In this document: positions 52,394 to 61,660 of the stretch, piece by piece | Layout of the letters: the number at the start of each line of letters is the position of its first letter | Position numbering within the stretch: the stretch's first letter is position 1 | NCBI GenBank assembly: GCA_910586015.1 | Contig: CAJUGJ010000007.1 | Span: 23,901-87,900, forward strand | Source of the DNA: an uncultured Lachnospiraceae bacterium | GTDB taxonomy: Bacteria > Bacillota > Clostridia > Lachnospirales > Lachnospiraceae | Reading direction: 5' to 3' | Length of the DNA stretch: 64,000 nucleotides | Made by a program: the position numbers and the translations under genes | Notes under the pieces: model-generated | What the model was told of the DNA's origin: nothing | What the model saw: only the letters and a program-made list of their open reading frames with translations | Database searches by the model: none

Positions 52394-54361
52394 CTATGCG
52401 TCTAATCTAAATCTTCCCACTAATTCTTTTAAATCCTGTGCTAGTTTCGATAATTCTTCACTGGAAGATGCACTTGTTTCTGCCATATTAGAGTTTTGTT
52501 GTACAATATCTGATATTTGATCGATTGCAGTGGAAATTTGAAGCATAGATTCTTTTTGACTTGCGGAAGCCTCATATATATTTTCTACAATATCTGCTGC
52601 CACTTTAGCTTTATCTACGGATGTTTCTAGCATCTGTGCTGTTTTATTCGCAACATTCATTCCTCTTTCTACTGCTTCCAAAGATTTTTCTATCAAATTT
52701 TTTGAACTTTGTGAGGCTTTCGCACTTTCCCCTGCCAAATTTCCAACTTGACTTGCTACAACAGCAAATCCCTTTCCTGCTTCTCCTGCTCTCGCAGCTT
52801 CTATAGAGGCATTTAAAGAAAGGAGATTTGTTTGAGCAGCAATATCTTCAATCGTATCAATAATCTTTCTGATTTCATCTGAACTATGACTGATATCATT
52901 CATAGCCTGAACCATTAGTTTCATTTGTTTATTACTCAATTCAATATCTTTTCCGACTTCTGTTGTCTTTTCATTTGCCTGTTTTGCATAGTTTGTATTA
53001 TTTTCGATCTGTTCATTTACATCACTAACAGTTGCCACTAATTCTTCTACAGCAGCAGACTGTTCAACTGCACCCTGTAATAGATTTTGTGCGCCGTCAG
53101 AAACTTGTTTTGAACTAGTTGCCACATGTTCTGCATTATTTCCAATTTTTCTCATGCTGTTTGCTAAAGATTCAATAATCTTTTTCATAGAATCTTCTAA
53201 TGTTTTAAAATCACCTATATAATTCTGTGTCACCTTAATATTTATGTTACCCTCTGCCAATTCCTGCAAATGATAAGAAATATCACTTATATTCATATTT
53301 AAATTCTCAATCATAGCCGACATAGCATCTCTTAATATTGCAGTTTCATCTTGTGTGTTTAACTCTGGGATACTTGTATGTAAATCTCCCTGTGAAAGAA
53401 GAACAAGTCGATCTGCACATTTTTTAATTGCCTGTGCAATTTGACTAGACATAGGAATAGTAACTAGAACAATAATAATAGCGATTACAATAGAAATTAG
53501 AATATTAAATATAATAGCCTGTATCATATTTCCAGTAAATTCGGACTGCAAAACAGAAATTCCTATACTCCATCCACTACTATTTGGAATTGAGGTATAT
53601 GCCATATATTTTTTTGTTCCTTCATAAATATATTTTTTCACACCCTCGTTTCCAGCTACCATATCTGCTTCTATTTTTGCTAATTCTGTTAATTCTTTAT
53701 TTGTTTTAGCTTCTTCTTGAATATTATATTTATTTAAAACAAATTGGTAATCTGGATATGCGATAGCATCACCATTTTTATTTAAAATAGTTGCTGTTCC
53801 ATGCTCTCCTACTTTAATTTCTGCTACTACATTACTTAAAGATGAAGCATCTTTACAGAAAAAAACTACACCTTCAAATGAACCATCTACTATAATAGGA
53901 GCTGCTAATATAATAATTGCGCTGTCTTTTCCTGTAATAATAGGATCAGAAACATAACTTTTCTTGTTCGTCTTACAGAATTGAAAATAGGCTGACTTAG
54001 AAAGATCGGTTCCATTTTCGCTAGTAAAACCATCTTTATCTGTCATACCATACTGTATAAATCCCTGAATTTCTGCTTCATCTTTTAATTCTGCGAATCT
54101 CTGTTCTATTGGTATTGAAATATCGGAAATAATAGGATTTTGAGAGAGCATATAAATAAGACGTTTATCTCCATCAATTTCTGCTTGTATTCTACCAGAG
54201 GCAATTTTTACTACTTCTGCCATAGTATCTTTTAATGTACTAATTGTTGTTTTATAGTTGAGAAAAGAAGATACGATTAATGTTACAGTAGTAATTATAA
54301 AAATCACAAATATTATTATCATAATCAGTTTTGTTTTAATACTATTTTTCCAGTTTTTCAT
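52394..54361 (-). CDS. methyl-accepting chemotaxis protein with double-Cache sensor
   Basis: 655 residues. TM1 (LIMIIIFVIFIITTVTLIVS), an extracellular sensor with dCache features (YGMTDKDGFTSENGTDLSKS, YVSDPIITGKDSAIIILAAP, GTATILNKNGDAIAYPD), TM2 near 275-300, HAMP, and a signalling hairpin around IAAQTNLLSLNASIEAARAG. The same length as the receptor at 12327, but the sensor sequences differ. It is transcribed alone from a promoter with a leader of about 225 nt. Confidence 0.93.
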   Translation of the reverse strand: MKNWKNSIKTKLIMIIIFVIFIITTVTLIVSSFLNYKTTISTLKDTMAEVVKIASGRIQAEIDGDKRLIYMLSQNPIISDISIPIEQRFAELKDEAEIQGFIQYGMTDKDGFTSENGTDLSKSAYFQFCKTNKKSYVSDPIITGKDSAIIILAAPIIVDGSFEGVVFFCKDASSLSNVVAEIKVGEHGTATILNKNGDAIAYPDYQFVLNKYNIQEEAKTNKELTELAKIEADMVAGNEGVKKYIYEGTKKYMAYTSIPNSSGWSIGISVLQSEFTGNMIQAIIFNILISIVIAIIIVLVTIPMSSQIAQAIKKCADRLVLLSQGDLHTSIPELNTQDETAILRDAMSAMIENLNMNISDISYHLQELAEGNINIKVTQNYIGDFKTLEDSMKKIIESLANSMRKIGNNAEHVATSSKQVSDGAQNLLQGAVEQSAAVEELVATVSDVNEQIENNTNYAKQANEKTTEVGKDIELSNKQMKLMVQAMNDISHSSDEIRKIIDTIEDIAAQTNLLSLNASIEAARAGEAGKGFAVVASQVGNLAGESAKASQSSKNLIEKSLEAVERGMNVANKTAQMLETSVDKAKVAADIVENIYEASASQKESMLQISTAIDQISDIVQQNSNMAETSASSSEELSKLAQDLKELVGRFRLDA

Positions 54362-54592
54362 AAAATTTCTCCTTTTTACTTACAATAAAATATTCAAAGC
54401 AATTTTAAATATTTTATTACTAAAGTGATAAGATTGTTAAAAATAGACTCTGCCTTTTAGTAGAATTCTTATATATATATGATTTCTATTACGATCACCT
54501 CACCTATTATTCGGTGTTTTAATATGTATTTTCACCGACTAAAAAAAATTAGTTATAAATAAAACCTATTTTTTCGTTGTTTTATTGTTTAT

Positions 54593-54621
54593 ATTATAAC
54601 ATAAAAGCTATAACTTTACAA
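54593..54621 (-). promoter_or_regulatory. promoter for the second chemoreceptor, with long leader
   Basis: On the minus strand TTGTAA (54616-54621), 17 bp, TATAAT (54593-54598). The transcript would carry about 225 nt before the ATG, including the hairpin TCGGTG/CACCGA (54514-54539). I do not recognise the conserved core of the c-di-GMP or other common riboswitches in it. Confidence 0.65.
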
Positions 54622-54693
54622 CTTCTATAAAGAGATAGACTTTTTGATAACTTTTATATCAGCATAGTATTCTTTTAAACGAATAGATAATAA

Positions 54694-54722
54694 TTGATCT
54701 AGTTTAAGTATAATGTTATACT
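54694..54722 (+). promoter_or_regulatory. promoter for the NUDIX gene
   Basis: TTGATC (54694-54699), 17 bp, TATACT (54717-54722). Confidence 0.65.
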
Positions 54723-54748
54723 ATATTTATTAGTGATGGAGGAATAAA

Positions 54749-55207
54749 ATGATGGTAAATTTCTATGAAAACATAGAGGATTCTTTATTAAAATTTGCTG
54801 TTATAATAGCTAAAACAGATAACAAATATATCTTTTGTAAGCATAAAGATAGAAATACATTGGAAATTCCAGGTGGTCATAGAGAATTTGGTGAGAATAT
54901 TTTAGATACAGCAAAAAGAGAATTATACGAAGAAACAGGAGCAATCCAGTTTGAAATTACTCCTGTTTGTGTATATTCTGTTATAGCAAAAGAAAACTTT
55001 AATGGACAAGAAACATTTGGAATGTTATATTATGCAGATATTAAGTCATTTGAAGAAAAACTACATAATGAGATAGAAAAGATTATAATTACAGATGAAC
55101 TACCAACAGATTGGACATATCCGAAAATACAGCCAAGACTAATACAAGAAGCAGAAAAAAGAGGAGGAGACAGAAACAAAAACGCTGTTTCTGTAAATAT
55201 TTACTAA
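54749..55207 (+). CDS. NUDIX hydrolase
   Basis: 152 residues. The full Nudix box is visible as GGHREFGENILDTAKRELYE followed by ETGA, with all conserved Gly, Glu and Arg residues. It hydrolyses a nucleoside diphosphate linked to another group; the substrate is unknown (8-oxo-dGTP-type clean-up is one option). Two adjacent ATGs (54749 and 54752) follow GGAGG. It lies 24 bp before the ArsR gene and may be co-transcribed with it. Confidence 0.9.
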   Translation: MMVNFYENIEDSLLKFAVIIAKTDNKYIFCKHKDRNTLEIPGGHREFGENILDTAKRELYEETGAIQFEITPVCVYSVIAKENFNGQETFGMLYYADIKSFEEKLHNEIEKIIITDELPTDWTYPKIQPRLIQEAEKRGGDRNKNAVSVNIY

Positions 55208-55231
55208 TAAAAATAGAGAGGAAAAAGATAA

Positions 55232-55648
55232 ATGGAATCTAAAATACCCAAATCAAAGTATTGTCTGCGACATATCCCTCACGATCATGGATATGATACA
55301 GAACAATTACTTAAGTTTTTACCTACAGAAAAAGAATTTGCAGAGGCAGCAGATATTTTCAGCCAGCTTTGTGACAGTACAAGGCTTAGAATTTTGTGGT
55401 TGCTATGTCATAGTGAAGAGTGTGTAGGAGATATTGCAGCAGCAGTAGAGATGAGTGCGCCCGCAGTTTCCCATCATTTAAGAGTATTAAAACAGGCAGG
55501 ATTGATTACAAGCCGAAGAGAGGGCAAGGAAGTATTATATACTCTTAGCGATACAAAAGAGGCCAAGTTAGTACATCAGATGATTGACGGCGTATTTGCA
55601 ATGAAGTGTCCGGGAAAAAAACATAACAAAAGTGAGATACAAGAATAA
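55232..55648 (+). CDS. ArsR/SmtB family metal-responsive repressor
   Basis: 138 residues. N-terminal Cys/His-rich tail (KYCLRHIPHDHGYD) that could bind metal as in CadC. The winged helix contains LCDSTRLRILWLLCHSEECVGDIA and MSAPAVSHHLRVLKQAGLI. It precedes a metal-efflux set and the palindrome at 55715 is its expected operator. The metal is probably Zn, Cd or Pb, judging from the downstream ATPase. Confidence 0.88.
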   Translation: MESKIPKSKYCLRHIPHDHGYDTEQLLKFLPTEKEFAEAADIFSQLCDSTRLRILWLLCHSEECVGDIAAAVEMSAPAVSHHLRVLKQAGLITSRREGKEVLYTLSDTKEAKLVHQMIDGVFAMKCPGKKHNKSEIQE

Positions 55649-55677
55649 AATGATTTATGATTTCTTTAAAAATTCTA

Positions 55678-55706
55678 TTGACAAAGACAGAAGAAAGGAT
55701 TATAAT
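55678..55706 (+). promoter_or_regulatory. consensus promoter of the metal-efflux genes
   Basis: TTGACA (55678-55683), 17 bp, TATAAT (55701-55706): perfect hexamers. Confidence 0.85.
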
Positions 55707-55714
55707 TTTGTCAA

Positions 55715-55742
55715 AATCAATTAAACGATTGTTTAATTGATT
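55715..55742. promoter_or_regulatory. ArsR/SmtB-type operator, perfect 12-4-12 palindrome
   Basis: AATCAATTAAAC (55715-55726), spacer GATT, then its exact reverse complement (55731-55742). It covers the transcription start of the promoter at 55678, where a bound repressor would block transcription until metal releases it. Confidence 0.8.
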
Positions 55743-55774
55743 AAATATAAAATGGATGGAAAGGATGAAATAAG

Positions 55775-55996
55775 ATGAAAAAAGTTTACAAATTACAGGA
55801 TTTAGATTGTGCAAATTGTGCTGCAAAGATTGAGGATGCGATTGGAAAGATTGCAGGGGTTGAAAAGGCAAGTGTCAGTTTTTTATCCCAAAAGATGACC
55901 ATTGAGGCACAGGATTTTGACCATGAAAGAATTTTAGAGGAAGCAAAAAAGATTATTAAAAAATTAGAACCAGAAGTGGTTGTACTTACAAAATAA
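55775..55996 (+). CDS. heavy-metal-associated (HMA) domain protein
   Basis: 73 residues, a single ferredoxin-like HMA domain with metal site DLDCANCAAKIE (the CxxC of GMTCxxC) and a C-terminal part like the N-terminal metal-binding domain of ZntA/CadA pumps. Here that domain is a separate small protein 44 bp before the ATPase gene, which lacks it; it probably hands metal to the pump. Confidence 0.9.
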   Translation: MKKVYKLQDLDCANCAAKIEDAIGKIAGVEKASVSFLSQKMTIEAQDFDHERILEEAKKIIKKLEPEVVVLTK

Positions 55997-56040
55997 AAAT
56001 AGATGATTTTTAAAAACTGCGTAGGAAAGGGGAGGAATAT

Positions 56041-57912
56041 ATGACAAAGCAAAAAAAGATGTTAATTCGAATTTTAGCTGCATTTGCAGTATTTGTGTTA
56101 GGATATGTGCTTCCCTTTGAGGGAGTTTTAAAGTTAAGTGTATTTTTAGTATCATATGCTGTGATAGGATATGATATTTTATGGAAAGCGGTTCGAGGAA
56201 TTTTCAAAGGTCAAGTATTTGATGAAAATTTTCTTATGGCACTTGCTACAGTAGGAGCCTTTTTTGTAGGAGAATATCCAGAAGGTGTTGCAGTTATGTT
56301 GTTTTATCAAGTAGGAGAATTGTTTCAATCCTATGCAGTAAATCAGTCAAGAAAGTCGATTGCTTCTTTAATGGATATTTGCCCAGAGTATGCCAATGTT
56401 TTAAGACAAGGAAAGATAGAAATAGTGGATCCAGAAGAAGTTTCAGTTGATGAATGGATCTTAATTAAACCGGGTGAAAAAATTCCGTTAGATGGAATTG
56501 TGACAGATGGTACTTCCACACTTGACACTTCTGCTCTGACAGGAGAGTCAATACCTAGAACAGTTTTGACAGGAGATTCTGTTATCAGTGGTTGTATTAA
56601 TTTAAATGGGACACTAACTGTACAGGTAACGAAGGAATATGATGATTGTACTGTGACAAAAATTTTAGAACTTGTAGAAAATGCCAGTTCAAGAAAGGCA
56701 AATGCCGAAAATTTTATCACGAAATTTGCAAGATATTATACTCCTGCGGTTGTGATTGCGGCTCTATTATTAGCATTTTTACCACCGATTTTTATACAAG
56801 GAGAAAGTCTTTCTGCATGGATTTATAGGGCTTTGATTTTCTTAGTAGTATCGTGTCCATGTGCATTAGTAATCTCGATTCCACTTGGTTTTTTTGGAGG
56901 AATCGGAGCAGCTTCTAAGCAAGGAGTTTTAATTAAAGGAAGTAACTATCTGGAATTATTGGCAGAAACACAACTGGTGGTTTTTGATAAAACGGGTACT
57001 TTGACAAAGGGCAATTTTGCAGTAACTAAAATTGAACCAGTTTCAATGAGTACAGAAGAATTATTAGAACTAACTGCAAAGGTAGAAAGTTATTCCAATC
57101 ATCCCATTTCAAATTCGATTTGTGCTGCATATGAAAAGCAAACTGGAACAAAAATAAATGCAGAAAAAATTTCAATAGAAGAAATTGCCGGACATGGAAT
57201 TCATGCTATAATAGATGGAAAACAAGTTTATGTAGGAAATGAAAAGTTGATGAAGGAATTTAAAATTCCATATCAGAAAACAGATGAAGTTGGAACCGTT
57301 GTTTATACAGCAGTAGATAAAACATTTGCAGGAAGTATTGTAATTTCAGATCAGATCAAGCCAGATTCTGCAATGGCTATTAGCGGTCTAAAGACTGCCG
57401 GAGTGAAAAAGACCGTCATGCTTACAGGCGATGCAGATGTAGTTGGTCAGAAGGTCGCAAAAGAGTTATCTTTAGATGAAGTTTATACAGAACTACTTCC
57501 AGCAGATAAAGTGGAAAAGATGGAAGAGTTGCTAAAAGAGAAATCCGAGAAAGGAAAATTAGCATTCGTTGGAGATGGAATCAATGATGCACCAGTACTT
57601 GCCAGAGCAGATATTGGAATTGCAATGGGAGGTTTAGGTTCAGACGCAGCGATTGAGGCAGCAGATGTAGTAATTATGACAGATGAACCATCTAAAATTG
57701 TAACCGCAATGGAAATTGCAAAACGGACTTTACGGATTGTTAAACAAAATATTGTTTTTGCACTTTTAGTAAAAGCAGTTGTATTAATTTTAGGAGCTAT
57801 AGGACTTTCAAATATGTGGGAAGCAGTATTTGCAGATGTAGGTGTTTCTGTCATTGCAATTATTAATTCCATTCGTGTGTTAAGAACAAAACCAACTATC
57901 AAAAAGAAATAA
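56041..57912 (+). CDS. heavy-metal translocating P1B-type ATPase (Zn/Cd/Pb type)
   Basis: 623 residues. About eight membrane helices; metal-binding CPC at 272-274 (SCPCALVIS); phosphorylation site FDKTGTLTKG with Asp316; TGES actuator loop (ALTGESIPR); SNHPIS with the HP signature; MLTGDA and GDGINDAPVLARADIGIAMG in the hinge. The last helix region (AIINSIRVLRT) fits the Zn/Cd/Pb group (ZntA/CadA). No N-terminal metal domain is present in the chain; that is the separate gene upstream. Confidence 0.92.
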   Translation: MTKQKKMLIRILAAFAVFVLGYVLPFEGVLKLSVFLVSYAVIGYDILWKAVRGIFKGQVFDENFLMALATVGAFFVGEYPEGVAVMLFYQVGELFQSYAVNQSRKSIASLMDICPEYANVLRQGKIEIVDPEEVSVDEWILIKPGEKIPLDGIVTDGTSTLDTSALTGESIPRTVLTGDSVISGCINLNGTLTVQVTKEYDDCTVTKILELVENASSRKANAENFITKFARYYTPAVVIAALLLAFLPPIFIQGESLSAWIYRALIFLVVSCPCALVISIPLGFFGGIGAASKQGVLIKGSNYLELLAETQLVVFDKTGTLTKGNFAVTKIEPVSMSTEELLELTAKVESYSNHPISNSICAAYEKQTGTKINAEKISIEEIAGHGIHAIIDGKQVYVGNEKLMKEFKIPYQKTDEVGTVVYTAVDKTFAGSIVISDQIKPDSAMAISGLKTAGVKKTVMLTGDADVVGQKVAKELSLDEVYTELLPADKVEKMEELLKEKSEKGKLAFVGDGINDAPVLARADIGIAMGGLGSDAAIEAADVVIMTDEPSKIVTAMEIAKRTLRIVKQNIVFALLVKAVVLILGAIGLSNMWEAVFADVGVSVIAIINSIRVLRTKPTIKKK

Positions 57913-58064
57913 AGTCATATAAACAGTTAAACTGCCCTTTTGGAACAGTACATGACATGAAACGAACTATATATAACATGGTTGTAATAGAAAGCTTCTT
58001 TATTGCCGAAATGATTTTAAAAGCTACTTCTATTAATTTTATTTTGGTGATAAGGAGGTTTTGT

Positions 58065-58553
58065 ATGAAAGCTGGAAGTATGGAAGGATTGATTGGAGCA
58101 AATGTAAATATAAGGTTATCAAATACACCGATGCGAGTGTATAGGGATGCAGAGCACAGAGGAGATACCAAAGTGATGAAACGTGCTATGCAGTATGTCA
58201 CGGATTTTCAAGAGAAAGCACAGAAATACAGTGATAAAGCACAGGAAGAACTCAAGAAAGAACTAAAAGAAGAACGTAAGGAACAAAAACTAAAGCATGA
58301 ACAAGCTCTTGAACGTAAAGAAGAAGTAAAAGAATATGTAGAAAAGATACAGGAGAATAATAAGTTAGACATTTCTAAAACAGACAGTATAGAAATCAGT
58401 GAAGAAGGAAAGATAATTCTTAAAAACAATTCACAGACAGAAGAATCCACTTTAGAAAATACTAATATAAAAATATATACAAGTAAAGGAAAATCAATAT
58501 CAACCGAACCGACTATTAAATCTGTTGATAAAAAAATTGATATAATAGTTTAA
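58065..58553 (+). CDS. unknown Lys/Glu-rich coiled-coil protein
   Basis: 162 residues. The N-terminal part (MKAGSMEGLIGANVNIRLSN and on to MKRAMQYVTDF) is well ordered, then a strongly charged helix (KKELKEERKEQKLKHEQALE) predicts a coiled coil, then a polar tail. No membrane segment. I do not recognise the family. AAGGAGG is just before the ATG at 58065; the upstream open frame to 57957 has no ribosome site. The radical SAM remnant follows in the same frame after its stop. Confidence 0.55.
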   Translation: MKAGSMEGLIGANVNIRLSNTPMRVYRDAEHRGDTKVMKRAMQYVTDFQEKAQKYSDKAQEELKKELKEERKEQKLKHEQALERKEEVKEYVEKIQENNKLDISKTDSIEISEEGKIILKNNSQTEESTLENTNIKIYTSKGKSISTEPTIKSVDKKIDIIV

Positions 58554-58577
58554 ACGTTTTTTATACTTCAAAAAAAT

Positions 58578-59292
58578 ATGATTTCATATTGTATTCATTG
58601 TTATGGTCAATTTGGGCGATATAAGCAATATTCTAATCTTACATATGAATACTTAAAATCTATAAAAAAAGATATAGATTTATTACATACTAGATCGATT
58701 GCCTTAACTGGTGGAGAAGTATTGACACATAAAGAGTTTGAAAAGATAGCTATGTTCTTTTTAAAAAATGGTTTTAATGTAGTTATTTTTTCGAATGGAT
58801 ATAATTATAAAAGAATGAAAAACTTTTTGGAACTTTCAAAAGATTATCATATGACAATAAAGATTAGTATTGACGGATTAAATGATACTCATAATTTAAT
58901 ACCAAGAAGAAAAAATTCCTATGAAAATGCTATAAAAATGTTAGATATATTAAAAAATTACGATAATGTTGATACTAATGTTAGCACTGTAATTATGCGT
59001 GAAAATTTAAAAGAGGTTGATGAATTAATTGACATCATAAAAAATAGATATCCTAAATTTACTCATCAATTAGATATTATATCACCTATATTAAATGCAA
59101 GAAAAAATCAATCGCTTTTTACACTTTCAGAAATACAAAAATATATAATCGTTATTCAAATGTAACTTAAAAAAGAAGTGTAATACTGTAAATTGTAGAT
59201 TATTAGCACAAGGATATAGGAATGATAGTAGTAAGCCTAATCCACTTACATGTATGGTAGAAAGGATAAAACAAATTGAAAATAATTTTTGA
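58578..59292 (+). pseudogene. radical SAM/SPASM maturase, broken
   Basis: The radical SAM core survives as YCIHCYGQ, then ALTGGEVLTHKEFEKIAMFF, VVIFSNG and IKISIDGLNDTHN. The first Cys of CxxxCxxC is missing: the position aligned with it is the only possible start Met, and an in-frame TAA lies just upstream. The frame ends at 59165. In a second frame CNLKKKCNTVNCRLLAQGYR and PNPLTCMVERI, a typical SPASM C-terminus, run to 59292, so a middle piece of the SPASM domain is deleted. Such enzymes mature peptides. The end overlaps the ABC transporter start by 17 bp, showing that the two once formed an operon. Confidence 0.75.
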
Positions 59293-60886
59293 TATGATTA
59301 AATTACTAATATCAAGGAGTAAAAAAACTTTTTTAAAAAGTGCCTGTTTTGTTATTTTGCTTTCTGGTATGCAGATTATACTTCCAATATCCATGCGTTG
59401 GATGATATCTTTTACAGAAGAAAAACAATCTTATATCGTACTAACTATTTGCATTTTTGGCTATGCCATTTTACTTTTGATAAATAATTTTGTTCATATT
59501 GGATGGACTTATTCTCTTGATTGGTTAGGCGGAGAAATTTTGGAAGGAATACGAATGGATTTATATGATGCAATTTTGAAGGCAGATTACAAAGAACTTT
59601 TAAAAATTGGAAAGGAAAAACTGAAAAATATCCTCTACATGGACACTCTTAATATTTTTCAATCAGTAAGTGTTCAGGGTATGCAAATTATTAGCAATAT
59701 CTTTTTAATCTTTATTTTTTTATTAGTTTCTTTTTTTATTAATCAATGGCTATCATTAGTACTTTTATTATCTTCTATTCTTGGTTTTTTTCTCTCTATG
59801 GCTTCACGAAAACCGATTGCAGCGGCATCGATGAAAGTTAATTTAAAGATGAAAGAGGATAACAAAGTAACAAATGAATATATTGATGCAATGGAATTAT
59901 TAAAAACAAATGAGTTGGAATATTATTTTAGAGAAAAGGGGAAATCCAGTTTATGGGATTTTATTCACACTGCATTAAGAGCAGATAAAATATTAGTTTT
60001 TTTAAAACAAATGATAACTGACTTTCATCAACTTGTTTCAGTTGGAATTTCTGCATTTTTGGCTATGAGTATGCGAGATACCGTCACTGCAGGAGACTTA
60101 GTATACTATATCTTTGTAACCGATATGATTTTAAATACCAGTCAGGCTATTGAAACAGGATTGTATTCTTTAATACGTATGCTTCCAGCATTTGAAAATA
60201 TAACTAAGATTCTTCATTTAAAAGAAACAAAAGGTACAGAAATATTGAGTAGTATTGATACGATTTCATTTAAAAATGTTAGCTTTTATTATGAAAATAA
60301 TCAAAAATCTATTATAAATAATCTTTCTGCTGAATTTAAGACGGGTGATATTATTCGAATAGCTGGCGAAAACGGAAGTGGAAAATCTACATTTATAAAG
60401 TTATTGGTAGGACTACTACATCCAGAAACAGGAGAAATTTGTTTTAACGGGATACCCATTCATGAATTATCGTCAAGCTGTTTAAAAAAACAAATTATTT
60501 ATATTAATCAGGATGAGATTATTTTAAATGATACTGTAAATAATTATTTAAAAGCAATATCTGATTTGGAATTAGAGGATGAAACAATAGAAGCATTAAA
60601 AAACAAAGTAAAGTTTGATAAAGAAATTGTAACAGTCCGCGAAAATGGAAATTCTCTATCAGGGGGTCAACGAAAAAAGATGCTTTTAATGAAGCTATTG
60701 TTACGATATCAAGGAGCATCAGTAATTATATTAGATGAAATTGAAGCTGGATTAGATTTAGAAAGTAAAGAATTTGTGATAGAGTTAGAAAAAGAAATTT
60801 TAAGTAATCGGAAGAATTGTATTATATTTAAAATTACACATGAGGAGAAAATAGGATTTTATAATAAGGTCATACAAATGAGTTAA
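59276..60886 (+). CDS. ABC transporter, fused membrane and ATPase domains
   Basis: 536 residues: six membrane helices in the first 310 residues, then an ATPase with Walker A GENGSGKST (364-372), Q-loop IYINQDE, signature NSLSGGQRKK, Walker B SVIILDEIEAGLD and a THEE H-loop. Like many bacteriocin or modified-peptide exporters it is a half transporter, but it has no N-terminal peptidase domain. The Walker B glutamate and other key residues are present, so it may still work although the maturase before it is dead. The TTG start lies inside that remnant. Confidence 0.85.
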   Translation: MKIIFDMIKLLISRSKKTFLKSACFVILLSGMQIILPISMRWMISFTEEKQSYIVLTICIFGYAILLLINNFVHIGWTYSLDWLGGEILEGIRMDLYDAILKADYKELLKIGKEKLKNILYMDTLNIFQSVSVQGMQIISNIFLIFIFLLVSFFINQWLSLVLLLSSILGFFLSMASRKPIAAASMKVNLKMKEDNKVTNEYIDAMELLKTNELEYYFREKGKSSLWDFIHTALRADKILVFLKQMITDFHQLVSVGISAFLAMSMRDTVTAGDLVYYIFVTDMILNTSQAIETGLYSLIRMLPAFENITKILHLKETKGTEILSSIDTISFKNVSFYYENNQKSIINNLSAEFKTGDIIRIAGENGSGKSTFIKLLVGLLHPETGEICFNGIPIHELSSSCLKKQIIYINQDEIILNDTVNNYLKAISDLELEDETIEALKNKVKFDKEIVTVRENGNSLSGGQRKKMLLMKLLLRYQGASVIILDEIEAGLDLESKEFVIELEKEILSNRKNCIIFKITHEEKIGFYNKVIQMS

Positions 60887-60970
60887 TACTAGAAGATTAG
60901 TATTAATCCTAAAAAAAGAAACATTAGAAAGTAGATATACCAAAATATTTCCAGTAAGGAGGCTATTATA

Positions 60971-61387
60971 TTGCAAATACACAAGATAGTACAAAGAGAT
61001 CTTAGTGAAATAGAAGAAAAAACAATAAATCATTTTAGATATTATTATAATAACAAGAAATGTTTTGCATTAATTGGTGATTATGTAGTTGTTGCATTAT
61101 CAGATGATAATTCTTCCAATCTAGAAAAGTTAAAACAAGAAACATTAGAGAAGATTTCTCAAGTATTAAATACTCCACCCGATTTTAGTACATATGTGAT
61201 GGATGATAGATTTGGATTGGTGGTAATGAATTATGGAATACATGCAGTAAGTCCAGAGCAATTATCGGACGGAGAAATTGAGACAGAGAAAGTAAAAATT
61301 GCTACAGCACTAATAATAAGAAGTTTATGTCTCGAGGCATGTGAAGCTGGTAATATCATTGCGATAAATGATGAAGAACTTAAGTAA
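60971..61387 (+). CDS. unknown small cytoplasmic protein
   Basis: 138 residues, TTG start, AAGGAGG upstream. Alternating hydrophobic strands (CFALIGDYVVVALSD, FGLVVMNYGIHAV) and a C-terminal helix with three Cys-containing positions. No signal or membrane segment and no family recognised. It follows the ABC transporter gene in the same orientation and is closed by a strong terminator, so it is probably the last gene of that unit. Confidence 0.5.
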   Translation: MQIHKIVQRDLSEIEEKTINHFRYYYNNKKCFALIGDYVVVALSDDNSSNLEKLKQETLEKISQVLNTPPDFSTYVMDDRFGLVVMNYGIHAVSPEQLSDGEIETEKVKIATALIIRSLCLEACEAGNIIAINDEELK

Positions 61388-61410
61388 GTTTTATATATTA
61401 AGTAATAGCA

Positions 61411-61453
61411 AAAAAACCTCTACTTTAAAACTACAATAAAGTAGAGGTTTTTT
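61411..61453 (+). terminator. intrinsic terminator closing the ABC transporter unit
   Basis: A 17-bp perfect stem (61411-61427 with 61437-61453) flanked by A6 and T6 tracts. Confidence 0.92.
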
Positions 61454-61589
61454 GACAAATACTATTTCGCTTCTTTGCATTGTCTATTTTCAGAGTGCCC
61501 TGAAATTGCTGAAATATTTTTTCTTTTGTCTTACTGTTGGAATTTCATCCTATCCCATGTGTTTACTCTGTTTATAAAACTAAAATACA

Positions 61590-61618
61590 TTGACACTACT
61601 ATATGGGAAGTATATAAT
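61590..61618 (+). promoter_or_regulatory. consensus promoter for the gene at 61661
   Basis: TTGACA (61590-61595), 17 bp, TATAAT (61613-61618). Between the terminator above and this promoter nothing else was seen. Confidence 0.8.
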
Positions 61619-61660
61619 AATTTCTAATAAATAAAATCCAAACTCAGAAAGGTGATGCCT

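Noticed and set aside
54362..54592. c-di-GMP riboswitch in the chemoreceptor leader
   Set aside because: The conserved GGTCACGCA and GGGCAAACC elements are absent.
57483..57902. 139-codon minus-strand frame inside the P-type ATPase gene
   Set aside because: Antisense shadow of a well-supported gene; no start signal or domain.
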